From the NCBI RefSeq assembly GCF_024764835.1, contig NZ_JALIGE010000074.1, positions 186,001-250,000 on the forward strand: 64,000 nucleotides of DNA, given 5' to 3'. This document shows, in pieces, positions 1-8,563 of the stretch (within the stretch, counting starts at the first letter, position 1; every line of letters begins with the position of its first letter). The notes below the pieces were generated by a model. The model did no database searches and had not been told where the DNA came from. It was given only the letters and a program-made list of their open reading frames with translations. Source of the DNA: Scandinavium hiltneri. Its GTDB lineage: Bacteria > Pseudomonadota > Gammaproteobacteria > Enterobacterales > Enterobacteriaceae. Position numbers and translations under genes: made by a program.

Positions 1-1397
1 CACGCAAGCCCAGCGGCTACGCCGACGCTGTTGGTGAGCACGTAACGGCTCGGCGCCAACTGGTCGCTGACGATATCAGTGATGAACTGCGGCTGTTTGC
101 TGTCGATAACGCGGTCCGGAATGGCAAAACCAATCAGTAACGCCAGTACCAGCGGACAACAGGCGGCCAGCGCCCAGCGCTGCACGCCGTCACGAATCGA
201 CAGCCAGCCAACCAGCGCCCAGGCGGCAAACGCCACCGCCGCCAGCAGGCACTTATACAGCTCGATATCGTTCCACACCGGCTTCGACAGCAGGCCCCAC
301 GGTGACACCACCAGCACCGCCACCAGCCCAATCAGGCCGAACGCGATGTTGATGAGGCCGTTGTAGCGCAGCGCTTGCGCACCTCTGTCGGCCGCGTCCA
401 GCGCATAGCGCGCCATCAGCATTGCCAACGGCGCAAAGCACGGCAGAATGTAGGTCGGTAGCTTGCCTTTGGCGATGCTGAAGAACAAAAACGGCATCAC
501 AATCCAGCCCAGCAGATAGAAGGTGCTGCGCTGCGAATCGCGTTCTTTCCAGCCCGTTTTCAGCGCGCCAGGCAGCAGCGCCAGCCACGGCAGGCTGCCA
601 GCAATCAGGAACGGAATGTAGTACCAGAACGGGGCTTTGTGCTGTGCATCACTCTGAGCAAAACGCTGGACGTGTTCGACCCAGAAGAAGTATCGCCAGA
701 AATCCGGTTCGCGTTGGGCGATAGCCAGACCCCACGGCAGCACCGTGAGAATACACACCAGCACCGCCACCCAGCCCCACAGCAGCACCTCTTTCCAGCG
801 TTTTTGCACAATTACCCACGGCAGTACGCCGATGACCGGTACCGCCAGCGCAAGGAAGCCTTTGGTCATGACCCCCATGCCGCAGGCAATGCCCAGCAGT
901 ACGTAGCCGCCGAGTTTACCGCCGCGGGTTTGCGCCTGAGATGCTCCCCAGAAACTGCACATAGCGAGCATCAACCACAGGGAAATCATCGGATCGAGCA
1001 CCGAGTAGGTGCCGATGCCGTACACCAGGAAAGCGGTCATGAAGATGACGCCAGACAGTACCGCCGTGCGTTTGTCCTGCCAGAGTTTCCACGCCAGCCA
1101 CGCTACCAGCAGTGCGGTGCAGGCGGTGGAAAACACCACGCCAAAGCGCACAGCGAAATTGGTATGACCAAAGAGCCACTGGCCGATACTGTTGATCCAG
1201 TAACCGGCAATCGGTTTTTCGAAGTAACGCAGGCCGAGGAGGTGCGGCACAATCCAGTCGCCGGAAGCCAGCATTTCGCGGCTGATTTCCGCGTAACGGG
1301 TCTCATCCGGCTGCCACAACAGGCGGAAATTCAGGGGAACCACATAATACAGCGCGAATAAAAACAGCAGTGATGCGCTTAAACGTAAGGATTTCAT
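1..1397 (-). CDS. arnT: ArnT, lipid A aminoarabinose transferase (partial, C-terminus cut by window)
   Basis: Inner-membrane glycosyltransferase that moves 4-amino-4-deoxy-L-arabinose from undecaprenyl phosphate to lipid A on the periplasmic side, the last step of the pathway giving polymyxin resistance. The frame runs from an ATG at 1397 to the window edge without a stop, about 465 of roughly 550 residues. It begins MKSLRLSASLLFLFALYYVV and shows the first-loop motif DETRYAEISREM with its acidic residue, then many hydrophobic spans, as in the GT83/PMT-like fold. It starts 5 bp after the arnD stop, so it is translated from the same transcript. arnE and arnF would be expected beyond base 1. 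Identity is secure; only the end is missing. Confidence 0.95.
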   Translation of the reverse strand, partial: MKSLRLSASLLFLFALYYVVPLNFRLLWQPDETRYAEISREMLASGDWIVPHLLGLRYFEKPIAGYWINSIGQWLFGHTNFAVRFGVVFSTACTALLVAWLAWKLWQDKRTAVLSGVIFMTAFLVYGIGTYSVLDPMISLWLMLAMCSFWGASQAQTRGGKLGGYVLLGIACGMGVMTKGFLALAVPVIGVLPWVIVQKRWKEVLLWGWVAVLVCILTVLPWGLAIAQREPDFWRYFFWVEHVQRFAQSDAQHKAPFWYYIPFLIAGSLPWLALLPGALKTGWKERDSQRSTFYLLGWIVMPFLFFSIAKGKLPTYILPCFAPLAMLMARYALDAADRGAQALRYNGLINIAFGLIGLVAVLVVSPWGLLSKPVWNDIELYKCLLAAVAFAAWALVGWLSIRDGVQRWALAACCPLVLALLIGFAIPDRVIDSKQPQFITDIVSDQLAPSRYVLTNSVGVAAGLA

Positions 1398-1402
1398 AGA
1401 CC

Positions 1403-2299
1403 TTAACCCAATAATTGTTCTTGTCCCAGCCAGCCCTCCCGGCCTGCCAGTTCGCCTCGTACCACGTTCCCTTTTGGTAGCGTACTAAAATCCTCCGGCA
1501 ACAGCTGGCTCAGCGGGCAAAACGTGATGCCCTCTTCCGCCGCTTGCCGTATCAGGTTTTCAAATTGTTCTGCGCCAATAATGCCTTCCACTTCTGCATG
1601 GATGGTGTAAACCGGTACACCTCTGTCTTTGTGGATGCGCTCAATCAGCCAGTCGTTGAAATCCTCTGCGCTGACGCTGCTGCCCACGGCTTCGTCCCAG
1701 GTCGGTAACGTGACCGGGATTTGCACCGTACCCGTCTTGCCATTATCCAGAATCGGCAGGAACGGACGCGTGCCGCGACAGTCGCTGTTGTAGAGAAACT
1801 CGAAGCCCTCTTTGGCGTTGACCACCCGCGCATCCGCCCGCCAGCCAGCAACGGCTGAACAGGTGATGGTTGTGCCGATAATCGCTTCCAGCGCCTGCAA
1901 ACCGCGGCCAATGTCCTGCTCCAGCTGCGCGTCGCTCCAGACGCCGCTCCACAGCTGCCAGCGGTGATGATCCCAGGCGTGCAGCCCGACTTCATGCGCT
2001 TTCGCCGTGGCGCGGATGACGTCCGCGTTCGCCACGCCGATGATTTTGCCCGGCCAGGCGGTGCCCGCCAGCAGGATATCCCAGCCATACAGCGATGCCG
2101 CACGCGAGCGCAGCATTTTCCACAGGAATTTCGGCTTCAGCAGGCGCCACAAATGACGCCCCATGTTGTCCGGCCCGACGCTGAAAAAGAAGCTGGCCTG
2201 AATGTCGTGCCGCTGAAGGATTTCCAGCAGGCGGGGTACACCATCGCGAGTGCCGCGAAAGGTATCCACATCAACGCGTAAGCCAACCTTTCTCATCAT
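1403..2299 (-). CDS. arnD: ArnD, formyl-aminoarabinose-phosphoundecaprenol deformylase
   Basis: Removes the formyl group from undecaprenyl-phosphate-linked 4-formamido-arabinose so that ArnT can use the sugar. The 298 residues match the usual length (about 296-300). The polysaccharide deacetylase (NodB-like) fold is visible: the metal-binding Asp motif RVDVDTFRGTRDGVP near the start, FFSVGPDNMGRHLWRL, the His motif GLHAWDHHRWQ around residue 125, and the late TIHAEVEG. The start overlaps the arnA stop (ATGATGA), which implies translational coupling. A second ATG three bases downstream (2296) could also serve and would remove one Met. Confidence 0.95.
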   Translation of the reverse strand: MMRKVGLRVDVDTFRGTRDGVPRLLEILQRHDIQASFFFSVGPDNMGRHLWRLLKPKFLWKMLRSRAASLYGWDILLAGTAWPGKIIGVANADVIRATAKAHEVGLHAWDHHRWQLWSGVWSDAQLEQDIGRGLQALEAIIGTTITCSAVAGWRADARVVNAKEGFEFLYNSDCRGTRPFLPILDNGKTGTVQIPVTLPTWDEAVGSSVSAEDFNDWLIERIHKDRGVPVYTIHAEVEGIIGAEQFENLIRQAAEEGITFCPLSQLLPEDFSTLPKGNVVRGELAGREGWLGQEQLLG

Positions 2300-4278
2300 T
2301 TTTGGGTTTCCGTTAACTCAACGGTGCGCAGGAAGAAGTCCAGGGTCTGCTCTACCGTTTGCTGCATTTCCACCGTTGGCTGCCAGTCGAGGCAACGTTT
2401 GGCGTTGCGAATACTCGGCTTGCGGTGCTCAACGTCCTGATAACCTTTGCCATAGTAATCGCTGCTCTCCACTTCACGGAAGCCCGCAAACGGAGGGAAC
2501 TGGTGGCGCAGTGGGTGACGGTCGAAGCAGTCGAGCAGCAGTTCTGCCAGCTCTTTGATGCTCGCTTCGTTTTCCGGGTTACCAATGTTGATAATCTGCC
2601 CATCGCAGCGTCCGTCTTTGTTCTGAATGATGCGGAACAGCGCTTCAATACCGTCGCTAATATCGGTGAAGCAACGTTTCTGCTTGCCGCCTTCGATGAG
2701 TTTGATAGGCGAACCTTCCACCAGATTGAGGATCAGCTGGGTAATGGCGCGTGAGCTGCCGATACGCGCGGCATTCAGGTTGTCCAGACGCGGCCCCATC
2801 CAGTTGAACGGACGGAACAGGGTGAATTTCAGATTTTCTTTGTCGCCGTAAGCCCAAATCACACGGTCGAGAAGCTGTTTGGAAACGGAGTAAATCCAGC
2901 GCTGTTTGTTGATGGGACCCACAACCAGATTAGATGCGTCTTCGTCGAAGTTGTTGTCGGTGCACATGCCGTACACTTCGGAGGTGGACGGGAAGATGAT
3001 GCGCTTGTTGTATTTCACACAATCGCGGATTATTTTCAGGTTCTCTTCAAAATCGAGTTCAAACACGCGCAGCGGGTTGCGGGTGTATTCAATTGGCGTG
3101 GCAATGGCGACCAGCGGCAGCACCACGTCGCATTTCTTGATGTGATATTCGATCCACTCGGAGTGGATACTGATATCACCTTCAACGAAGTGGAAACGCG
3201 GGCAATCGAGGAAACGGCTGATGGCGTCAGAGCCGATATCCAGGCCGTAAATTTCGTAGTTATCGTCAGCCAGTAGACGTTCGGTGAGGTGGTTACCGAT
3301 GAAGCCGTTCACGCCGAGGATCAGCACGCGGGTGCGACGTTTGACCGCCACAAACGGTTTGCTCGACAGCAGTGCGCGAGTCACCAGACCGAGAGACTGC
3401 GCCAGCTGTGCGCCCTGCATGTAGACGCCTTTGTCGGTCTGGCCGGTGATAATTTCCAGCGCGCCGTTACCGCAGGCAACGACCAACGGAGAAACCGACA
3501 TCACGGTGCCCGGCTTCGCCACCGCGACGTCGTGACGCACGCGGGATTTCCAGACGATAAATTTGTTGGTACCCACAAAGCCAAACGCGCCTGGCCACGG
3601 ATCGGACACCGCGCGCACCAGGTTGTGCAGCGATTCTGCGGACTGTTCCCAGTTCAGACGCCCGTCATCCGGCGTGCGACGGCCGACATAAGTGGCCTGG
3701 CTTTCGTCCTGAACGGTTTCAGCGATACTGCCGGTCGCAATTTGCGGTAGCGCATCACGCAGCAGCGACTGGGCCGCAGTGCAAAGTTTGCGGTGCAGAG
3801 TCAGTGCGACGTCGGCATCGTCAATCGTGACGGTCTGCTGAGCCAAAATATTGCCCGCATCTGCGCGTGTCACCATGCGATGCAGGGTAACACCCGTCTT
3901 TTTTTCGCCGTTAACCAGCACCCAGTTCAGCGGTGCGCGACCGCGATACTGCGGCAGCAAGGAACCGTGCAGGTTGAAGGCGCCGTGTTTCGCGGTGCTG
4001 ACGATAGCGTCGCTCAGCAGGTTGCGATAGTAGAAGGAGAAAATCATGTCCGCCGCGAGGGTGCGGATACGCTCGACCCACAGCGGATGGTTGACATCTT
4101 CCGGGGCGTAAACGGCAATCCCCTGTTCAGCAGCCAGACGCGCTACGGAGCCAAAGAAGTTATTTTCACCGGCGTTATCCGGGTGAGTAAAGATGGCCGC
4201 AATGTCATATCCGGCGTCAAGCAGGGCCTGAATGCCCGTGCAACCCATATCGTGATAGGCGAATACAACAGCTTTCAT
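2296..4278 (-). CDS. arnA: ArnA, bifunctional UDP-glucuronate decarboxylase / UDP-Ara4N formyltransferase
   Basis: Cytoplasmic two-domain enzyme of aminoarabinose synthesis. The C-terminal half oxidatively decarboxylates UDP-glucuronate to the 4-keto sugar used by ArnB. The N-terminal half formylates ArnB's amino product with formyl-THF. At 660 residues it equals the E. coli length. Domain 1 (about 1-304) has the formyltransferase triad N102, H104 (in FNLHGSLLPQ) and D140. Domain 2 (about 315-660) opens with the Rossmann motif VLILGVNGFIGNH and carries the SDR-like STSEVYG with S433/E434. It overlaps arnC by 4 bases (ATGA) and is followed by arnD with a stop/start overlap. All key residues are present, so it should be active. 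Confidence 0.97.
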   Translation of the reverse strand: MKAVVFAYHDMGCTGIQALLDAGYDIAAIFTHPDNAGENNFFGSVARLAAEQGIAVYAPEDVNHPLWVERIRTLAADMIFSFYYRNLLSDAIVSTAKHGAFNLHGSLLPQYRGRAPLNWVLVNGEKKTGVTLHRMVTRADAGNILAQQTVTIDDADVALTLHRKLCTAAQSLLRDALPQIATGSIAETVQDESQATYVGRRTPDDGRLNWEQSAESLHNLVRAVSDPWPGAFGFVGTNKFIVWKSRVRHDVAVAKPGTVMSVSPLVVACGNGALEIITGQTDKGVYMQGAQLAQSLGLVTRALLSSKPFVAVKRRTRVLILGVNGFIGNHLTERLLADDNYEIYGLDIGSDAISRFLDCPRFHFVEGDISIHSEWIEYHIKKCDVVLPLVAIATPIEYTRNPLRVFELDFEENLKIIRDCVKYNKRIIFPSTSEVYGMCTDNNFDEDASNLVVGPINKQRWIYSVSKQLLDRVIWAYGDKENLKFTLFRPFNWMGPRLDNLNAARIGSSRAITQLILNLVEGSPIKLIEGGKQKRCFTDISDGIEALFRIIQNKDGRCDGQIINIGNPENEASIKELAELLLDCFDRHPLRHQFPPFAGFREVESSDYYGKGYQDVEHRKPSIRNAKRCLDWQPTVEMQQTVEQTLDFFLRTVELTETQK

Positions 4279-5258
4279 GAACGATTTTCCTCTTCTTCTA
4301 CCAGGCTTTGCTGGCGAACAACACGTTGAATAAAGTAGCGGGGACGAGCACGAACATCGTTATAGATGCGCCCGATATACTCCCCGAGAAGTCCCATACC
4401 GACGAACTGCGCGCCGATAAACATAAACAGGACGGCGAACAGCAGGAACAGGCCGTCGCCAGCCCATTCCGCGCCGAAGGCGAGACGTAAAATCACCAAC
4501 AGAATGGCGAAAGCGAAACCGGAGAGCGCAATCACGCTGCCGACCACGCTCAACAGACGCAGCGGCGTGGTGGTCAGACAGGTCACCAGGTCGTACATCA
4601 GGTTAATCAGGCGCATAAAACTGTATTTGGAATCACCGAATTCTCGTTCGGCGTGCAGCACCGGGATCTCTACCGTGCGACGCGCAAAGGTGTTGGCGAG
4701 GATCGGAATAAAGGTGCTGCGTTCGTGGCAATTCAGCATCGCGTCGATGATGTGACGGCGGTAAGCGCGCAGCATGCAGCCGTAGTCGCCCATCGCTTTA
4801 CCGGTGGCGCGCTGGATCAGGCGGTTAATCATCTTCGACGCGGTTTTGCGGAAAATGCTGTCCTGACGGTTCTGGCGCACGGTGCCGACGACGTCGTAGC
4901 CTTCATCGGCTTTATCCACCAGGCGCGGAATTTCTTCCGGCGGATTTTGCAAATCGGCGTCGAGGGTAATGATCAGGTCGCCGGTGACGTGGCTGAAGCC
5001 CGCCATGATCGCCGAATGCTGGCCGTAGTTACGGTTCAACAGCACCGCCATTATGTGGCTGCCTGGCGCTTCGGCGGCCAGGCACAACATGCGGGCAGAG
5101 TCGTCGCTGCTGCCGTCATCGACCAACAGGATTTCGTAATCGCGTTTCAGCAAGGCGCAGGCGGTTTCGGTGCGGCGAATCAGTTCCGGCAGGCTTTCCT
5201 GTTCGTTATAAACAGGGATCACCACCGAGACCTTTTTTACTTTTGGAGAATCAAACAT
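4275..5258 (-). CDS. arnC: ArnC, undecaprenyl-phosphate formamido-arabinose transferase
   Basis: GT2-family membrane enzyme that transfers formylated aminoarabinose from UDP to undecaprenyl phosphate on the cytoplasmic face. I place the start at the ATG at 5258 (MFDSPKVKKVSVVIPVYNEQ), giving 327 residues (E. coli 322). It lies one base after the arnB stop, with an AGGA ribosome site inside the end of arnB. An 18-residue upstream extension lies inside arnB and does not resemble the family. GT2 features seen are the VVIPVYNEQESLPELI start, DDGSSDDSA, and DADLQNPPEE (DxD-like). Two C-terminal transmembrane segments follow, around residues 235-260 and 270-295, then a basic tail. Confidence 0.95.
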   Translation of the reverse strand: MFDSPKVKKVSVVIPVYNEQESLPELIRRTETACALLKRDYEILLVDDGSSDDSARMLCLAAEAPGSHIMAVLLNRNYGQHSAIMAGFSHVTGDLIITLDADLQNPPEEIPRLVDKADEGYDVVGTVRQNRQDSIFRKTASKMINRLIQRATGKAMGDYGCMLRAYRRHIIDAMLNCHERSTFIPILANTFARRTVEIPVLHAEREFGDSKYSFMRLINLMYDLVTCLTTTPLRLLSVVGSVIALSGFAFAILLVILRLAFGAEWAGDGLFLLFAVLFMFIGAQFVGMGLLGEYIGRIYNDVRARPRYFIQRVVRQQSLVEEEENRS

Positions 5259-5259
5259 A

Positions 5260-6399
5260 TCAACGTCCTGCGAGCTGATGGAGCGCAGAAATGACGCGGG
5301 TTGTGTCGTCATGGGTCATATCCGGGAAAAGAGGCAGAGAACAAATACGCGCGCTGTTCCACTCCGTGTTCGGTAAGGAGATATGCGGATAGCGTTCGCG
5401 GTAATACTTTTGCGTGTGAGCGGCGCGGAAATGCAGCCCGGTGCCGATGCCCTGAGCCTTGAGCTGTTCCATCAGGCCATCACGGCTAATGCCACAGCGG
5501 GTTTCATCCACGCGAATGATGAACAGATGCCAGGCATGCAGATGTGACCAGGCGGGGATTGCCAGCGGCTGGAACGGCGTGTCGGCCAGTTCGGTTAAAT
5601 AGCGTTGTGCAATTTCGCTCCGACGCTGATTGGCTTGCGGCAGTTTTCCGAGCTGAACCAACGCCAGCGCTGCATTGATATCCGCCAGGTTGTATTTGAA
5701 GCCTGGGGAAATCACTTCCGCCTGCGGCGCGCGGCCGTGGGTTTGGCGGTCGTAAGCGTCAACGCCCAGACCGTGGAATTTGAGGCTGCGAATACGCTGA
5801 GCCAATGCGTCGTTATCGGTGACGACTAAGCCCCCTTCGGCGCAGGTCATGTTTTTGATCGCATGGAAGGAGAAAATCGCCGTGCCTTTGCCGCCAACGT
5901 GCTGACCTTTGTACAACGTGCCCGCCGCGTGGGCCGCGTCTTCGATAACCGGAATGCCGTGCTGTTCAGCAACGGCATAAATACCGTCGATATCGAACGG
6001 TGCGCCCGCATAGTGAACGGGAATAATCGCTTTGGTGCGCGGTGTGATGGCAGCAGCAACCGCTTCTGGGGTGATCATCAACGTGTCGTGGTCGACGTCA
6101 ATCATCACCGGCGTCGCGCCGAGCAGCTCAATCATGTTGAGCGTGGAAACCCAGGTTTGCGACGGGGTGATTACTTCGTCACCAGGACCCATGCCGAGCG
6201 CCATCAGAGTGACGTGCATCCCGCCGGTGGCGGAACTCACGGCAATGGCGTGGCGGTTGCCGGTCAGAGTGCAGAACGCGTCTTCAAGCTGTGCATTTTT
6301 GGGCCCGGTGGTTATCCAGCCAGACTGCAACACCTCTTTCAGCGCGTTAAACTCCTCATCCCCCATTGATGGACGAGAGAAAGGTAAAAATTCACTCAT
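5260..6399 (-). CDS. arnB: ArnB, UDP-4-amino-4-deoxy-L-arabinose aminotransferase
   Basis: PLP-dependent aminotransferase (DegT/DnrJ/EryC1 family) that converts the UDP-4-keto-pentose to UDP-4-amino-4-deoxy-arabinose with glutamate as donor. It has 379 residues, the same as E. coli. The PLP lysine is K182 in FSFHAIKNMTCAEGG, and the cofactor-binding VIEDAAHAAG lies at about 151-160. It is the first gene of the arn operon, with its ATG at 6399. A leader of about 120-130 nt separates it from a PmrA box and -10-like element, so activation by PmrA/PmrB (and indirectly PhoP/PhoQ) is inferred. Confidence 0.97.
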   Translation of the reverse strand: MSEFLPFSRPSMGDEEFNALKEVLQSGWITTGPKNAQLEDAFCTLTGNRHAIAVSSATGGMHVTLMALGMGPGDEVITPSQTWVSTLNMIELLGATPVMIDVDHDTLMITPEAVAAAITPRTKAIIPVHYAGAPFDIDGIYAVAEQHGIPVIEDAAHAAGTLYKGQHVGGKGTAIFSFHAIKNMTCAEGGLVVTDNDALAQRIRSLKFHGLGVDAYDRQTHGRAPQAEVISPGFKYNLADINAALALVQLGKLPQANQRRSEIAQRYLTELADTPFQPLAIPAWSHLHAWHLFIIRVDETRCGISRDGLMEQLKAQGIGTGLHFRAAHTQKYYRERYPHISLPNTEWNSARICSLPLFPDMTHDDTTRVISALHQLAGR

Positions 6400-6526
6400 T
6401 GATTATCCTTACCCTGAACGTTGTGGTTAAAACAAAAAAACCATCCTGCGCTCGCAGAGTTAAACGAAGTAATAATAAATAGGATCGAAAACCGCGATTT
6501 GATAAACGCCAGCTCAACACAATTAA

Positions 6527-6558
6527 ATTTATACCGATTACATTAGGATAATCTTAAG
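6527..6558 (-). promoter_or_regulatory. PmrA box and -10 of the arn operon
   Basis: Read on the minus strand, 6558-6542 is CTTAAG-ATTAT-CCTAAT. This is one mismatch from the PmrA direct-repeat consensus YTTAAK-N5-YTTAAK. A TATAAAT hexamer-like -10 follows at 6533-6527, so the box overlaps the -35 position, as known for pmrH/arnB promoters. It points towards arnB, leaving a leader of about 120 nt. The start point itself is inferred. Confidence 0.75.
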
Positions 6559-7222
6559 AATAAAAAACGCGCTCAAAATAAAAAACAATTCATTTGATTT
6601 CAAATGGTTATGGGAAAATATGTTTTTACTACAAATCGCCTCACTTCATCTGTGTGTAATGAAGTCGTGATGGATAACAGACGCTAAACATCAACGAAAG
6701 GTAAACGAAAAAATATTATTCTGCGAAAGAGAATGAACTTACTCACATTTTTTAAATATACCGTTTGGTGCTTTGGCAGATGTTTGTGAGACAAGAAATG
6801 CAGTTTAACGTCCCGGAATAGGAGATCAGCCTCTAAGGCGTTTAAACGCCGTCCCTGCGGTTTCCTTTTTCCCCCAGAGGAGGGAAATCTCATGCTGAGG
6901 CGTCAGGGACTGAAACACGATATTCCCCCCGACATCAGAAAATTCTCTGTTCATTTTTACGGATTTCTACGCAGAACGCCGTACACATGTAACTTAATAT
7001 TTTCCCCTGAGCTATCCATAAAACGACAATCAACCATAAAACAAAGGGTTATTTATTATCCTTAATGTCTAAAAAAAGATATCTAACATTATTGGCATTT
7101 ACATCAGCAGGGTACTAACCGTACTGTTTAGGCCGACAAACAGGCGACCGAAAATTTAAAATTAAACACGACAGCCCTTGTTTTTACTTCTCTCAAATAC
7201 CGATCAGGAATACCATTCCATT
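6559..7222. other. AT-rich gene-poor interval upstream of the LuxR-type gene, with operator-like palindromes
   Basis: About 660 bp without a convincing gene, clearly more AT-rich than its surroundings. It contains two clean inverted repeats: CATTTGA-TT-TCAAATG (6591-6606) and ACTTCAT-N9-ATGAAGT (6643-6665). A perfect 14-bp palindrome GGCGTTTAAACGCC lies at 6837-6850, next to a GTCCCTG/CAGGGAC pair (6851-6857 with 6904-6910) that could close a larger stem. It must hold the promoter of the regulator at 7223. A 69-codon minus-strand frame (6684-6893) has no family resemblance and runs through the palindromes, so I do not call it a gene. Confidence 0.5.
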
Positions 7223-7786
7223 ATGAACATTAGTTTCGTTAGTGATAACTATTACCTGTGCGCAGGTATCGAATCGCAAGTATTCGATTCACATCAGATT
7301 ATCTGCAAGCGTGATATTGATGTATATTTGCAGTCTTATAATCCGGCCAACTATTTGGTTGTGGGAATTGAAAATTTGTTCCTGCGCGATTACTTCATTA
7401 AAAAGGTCAATACGCTTAGCCTTAAGTACATGGTACTGATGCAGGATATCATTAAAGATCACTGCTTTAAGATTGGCGACGTAGTGTTCTCTTCAATGGA
7501 GTGTTCACCGCACTATATCCAGAAAATCGTGCGCTACTTCCCGAAACCCCGTCAGAATGTCCTCACCCAACGTGAGCTGGATATCCTCGATGTGTTCCAT
7601 TTGCAGAACGTGAAAATCGCCCGTGAACTGGATATTTCACAGAAAACGGCCAGCGGCCACCGGGTTAATATTCAGCATAAATTGCGAATGAAATCGAAAA
7701 ACACACTGGCGATGTTACGCATCAAAACGGCTATTTCACGCAGCAACGGTTCACATCTGCACGGCCTGTTGTCACAGCAAGCCTGA
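7223..7786 (+). CDS. LuxR-type HTH transcriptional regulator, orphan
   Basis: Predicted DNA-binding regulator of 187 residues. The C-terminal part (about 113-170) is a LuxR/FixJ-type HTH: VLTQRELDILDVFHL, KIARELDISQKTASGHRVNIQHKL. The N-terminal part (MNISFVSDNYYLCAGIES...) looks like a degenerate receiver-like fold. I see no conserved phospho-acceptor Asp pocket, so phosphorylation is doubtful. I chose the ATG at 7223, which has AGGAA upstream with a long 12-nt spacer. A TTG at 7178 would add 15 unconvincing residues. It resembles the small fimbrial/biofilm-type LuxR regulators of enterobacteria in size and layout, but it is neither YhjB nor DctR as I know them. Its target is unknown; the flanking palindromes and the downstream peptidase gene are candidates. 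Confidence 0.8.
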   Translation: MNISFVSDNYYLCAGIESQVFDSHQIICKRDIDVYLQSYNPANYLVVGIENLFLRDYFIKKVNTLSLKYMVLMQDIIKDHCFKIGDVVFSSMECSPHYIQKIVRYFPKPRQNVLTQRELDILDVFHLQNVKIARELDISQKTASGHRVNIQHKLRMKSKNTLAMLRIKTAISRSNGSHLHGLLSQQA

Positions 7787-8026
7787 TAGCACGCGAAATT
7801 TATTCGCTTTCGCCGGGAGAATTCTTCTCCCTGGCACCCTTCCCATTATGTAAAAATAATCCACTTTAATCCTTTTCTTGCTTCATGCTTAAAATTGATT
7901 GAGATCATTTTTGCGATCAAAATATTAATTTTGACTTTTCACATTGCTCAGCGCCGTTAAAAAACGTAGCATCGATCGCTCATAGCATTTTTTGTTCATT
8001 CCACGACAGATGATTAGATAGCGATT

Positions 8027-8563
8027 ATGTCCCTGCGCCTGACCTTACTGATGTGTCTTCTGTTTACTTTTCACTGCACTGCGCAGGCCGCACGCGTTCG
8101 TCATTCTCACCATCGTCACACTCACCACACGAAGCCCGTCGCCATCAAGCCGACCAAAATCAAAGCCACCGGTAACATTAAGCGTCGAAAGCGCCTGATG
8201 AGTGAGTATCAGCACTGGAAAGGCACGAGTTATCGACTGGGCGCTAACTCGCACAGCGCCATTGATTGCTCAGCACTCACTCGCCGACTGTACCAGGAAG
8301 CTTTCGCCATAAAATTGCCGAGAACCACCGGTGAGCAAATAAGAAGAGGTAAGAAAGCGAAACAGGGTACGCCGCATATCGGCGATCTGGTGTTCTTTAA
8401 GACCGGACGCGCGCAAAAACATGTGGGGATTTACATTGGGGAGAACCGCTTTATACATGCCTCCCGACGCAAAGGGGTCACTATTTCGCAGTTAACCAAC
8501 CCTTACTGGAACCAACATCTGCTGGCAGTGCGTAGAGTATTGCCTGACTCAGTGGTCAGATAA
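8027..8563 (+). CDS. Secreted NlpC/P60 cysteine peptidase (putative murein endopeptidase)
   Basis: Predicted exported peptidoglycan hydrolase of the NlpC/P60 family, which usually cuts D-Glu-mDAP or mDAP-DAla bonds in stem peptides or crosslinks. It has 178 residues. A signal peptide covers about 1-20 (cleavage after AQA); there is no lipobox, unlike NlpC and MepS. A His-rich basic stretch follows (RHSHHRHTHH, about 26-34), then the catalytic domain with C81 (IDCSALT), H132 (KHVGIYIG) and H144 (FIHAS). Arg in RLYQ and the GDLVFFKTG turn are typical. The end overlaps by 8 bp a small convergent reading frame. The E. coli K-12 yhiN neighbourhood has no such gene. The family is certain; the cleavage site and role are inferred. 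Confidence 0.88.
   Translation: MSLRLTLLMCLLFTFHCTAQAARVRHSHHRHTHHTKPVAIKPTKIKATGNIKRRKRLMSEYQHWKGTSYRLGANSHSAIDCSALTRRLYQEAFAIKLPRTTGEQIRRGKKAKQGTPHIGDLVFFKTGRAQKHVGIYIGENRFIHASRRKGVTISQLTNPYWNQHLLAVRRVLPDSVVR

Noticed and set aside
639..1361. 240-codon plus-strand frame opposite arnT
   Set aside because: It is the antisense shadow of arnT; its composition (Arg/His/Gln-rich) and the clear ArnT homology of the other strand exclude it.
6684..6893. 69-codon minus-strand frame in the arnB-luxR gap
   Set aside because: Composition is basic and low-information, there is no ribosome site or family resemblance, and it crosses the palindromes that better explain the stretch.
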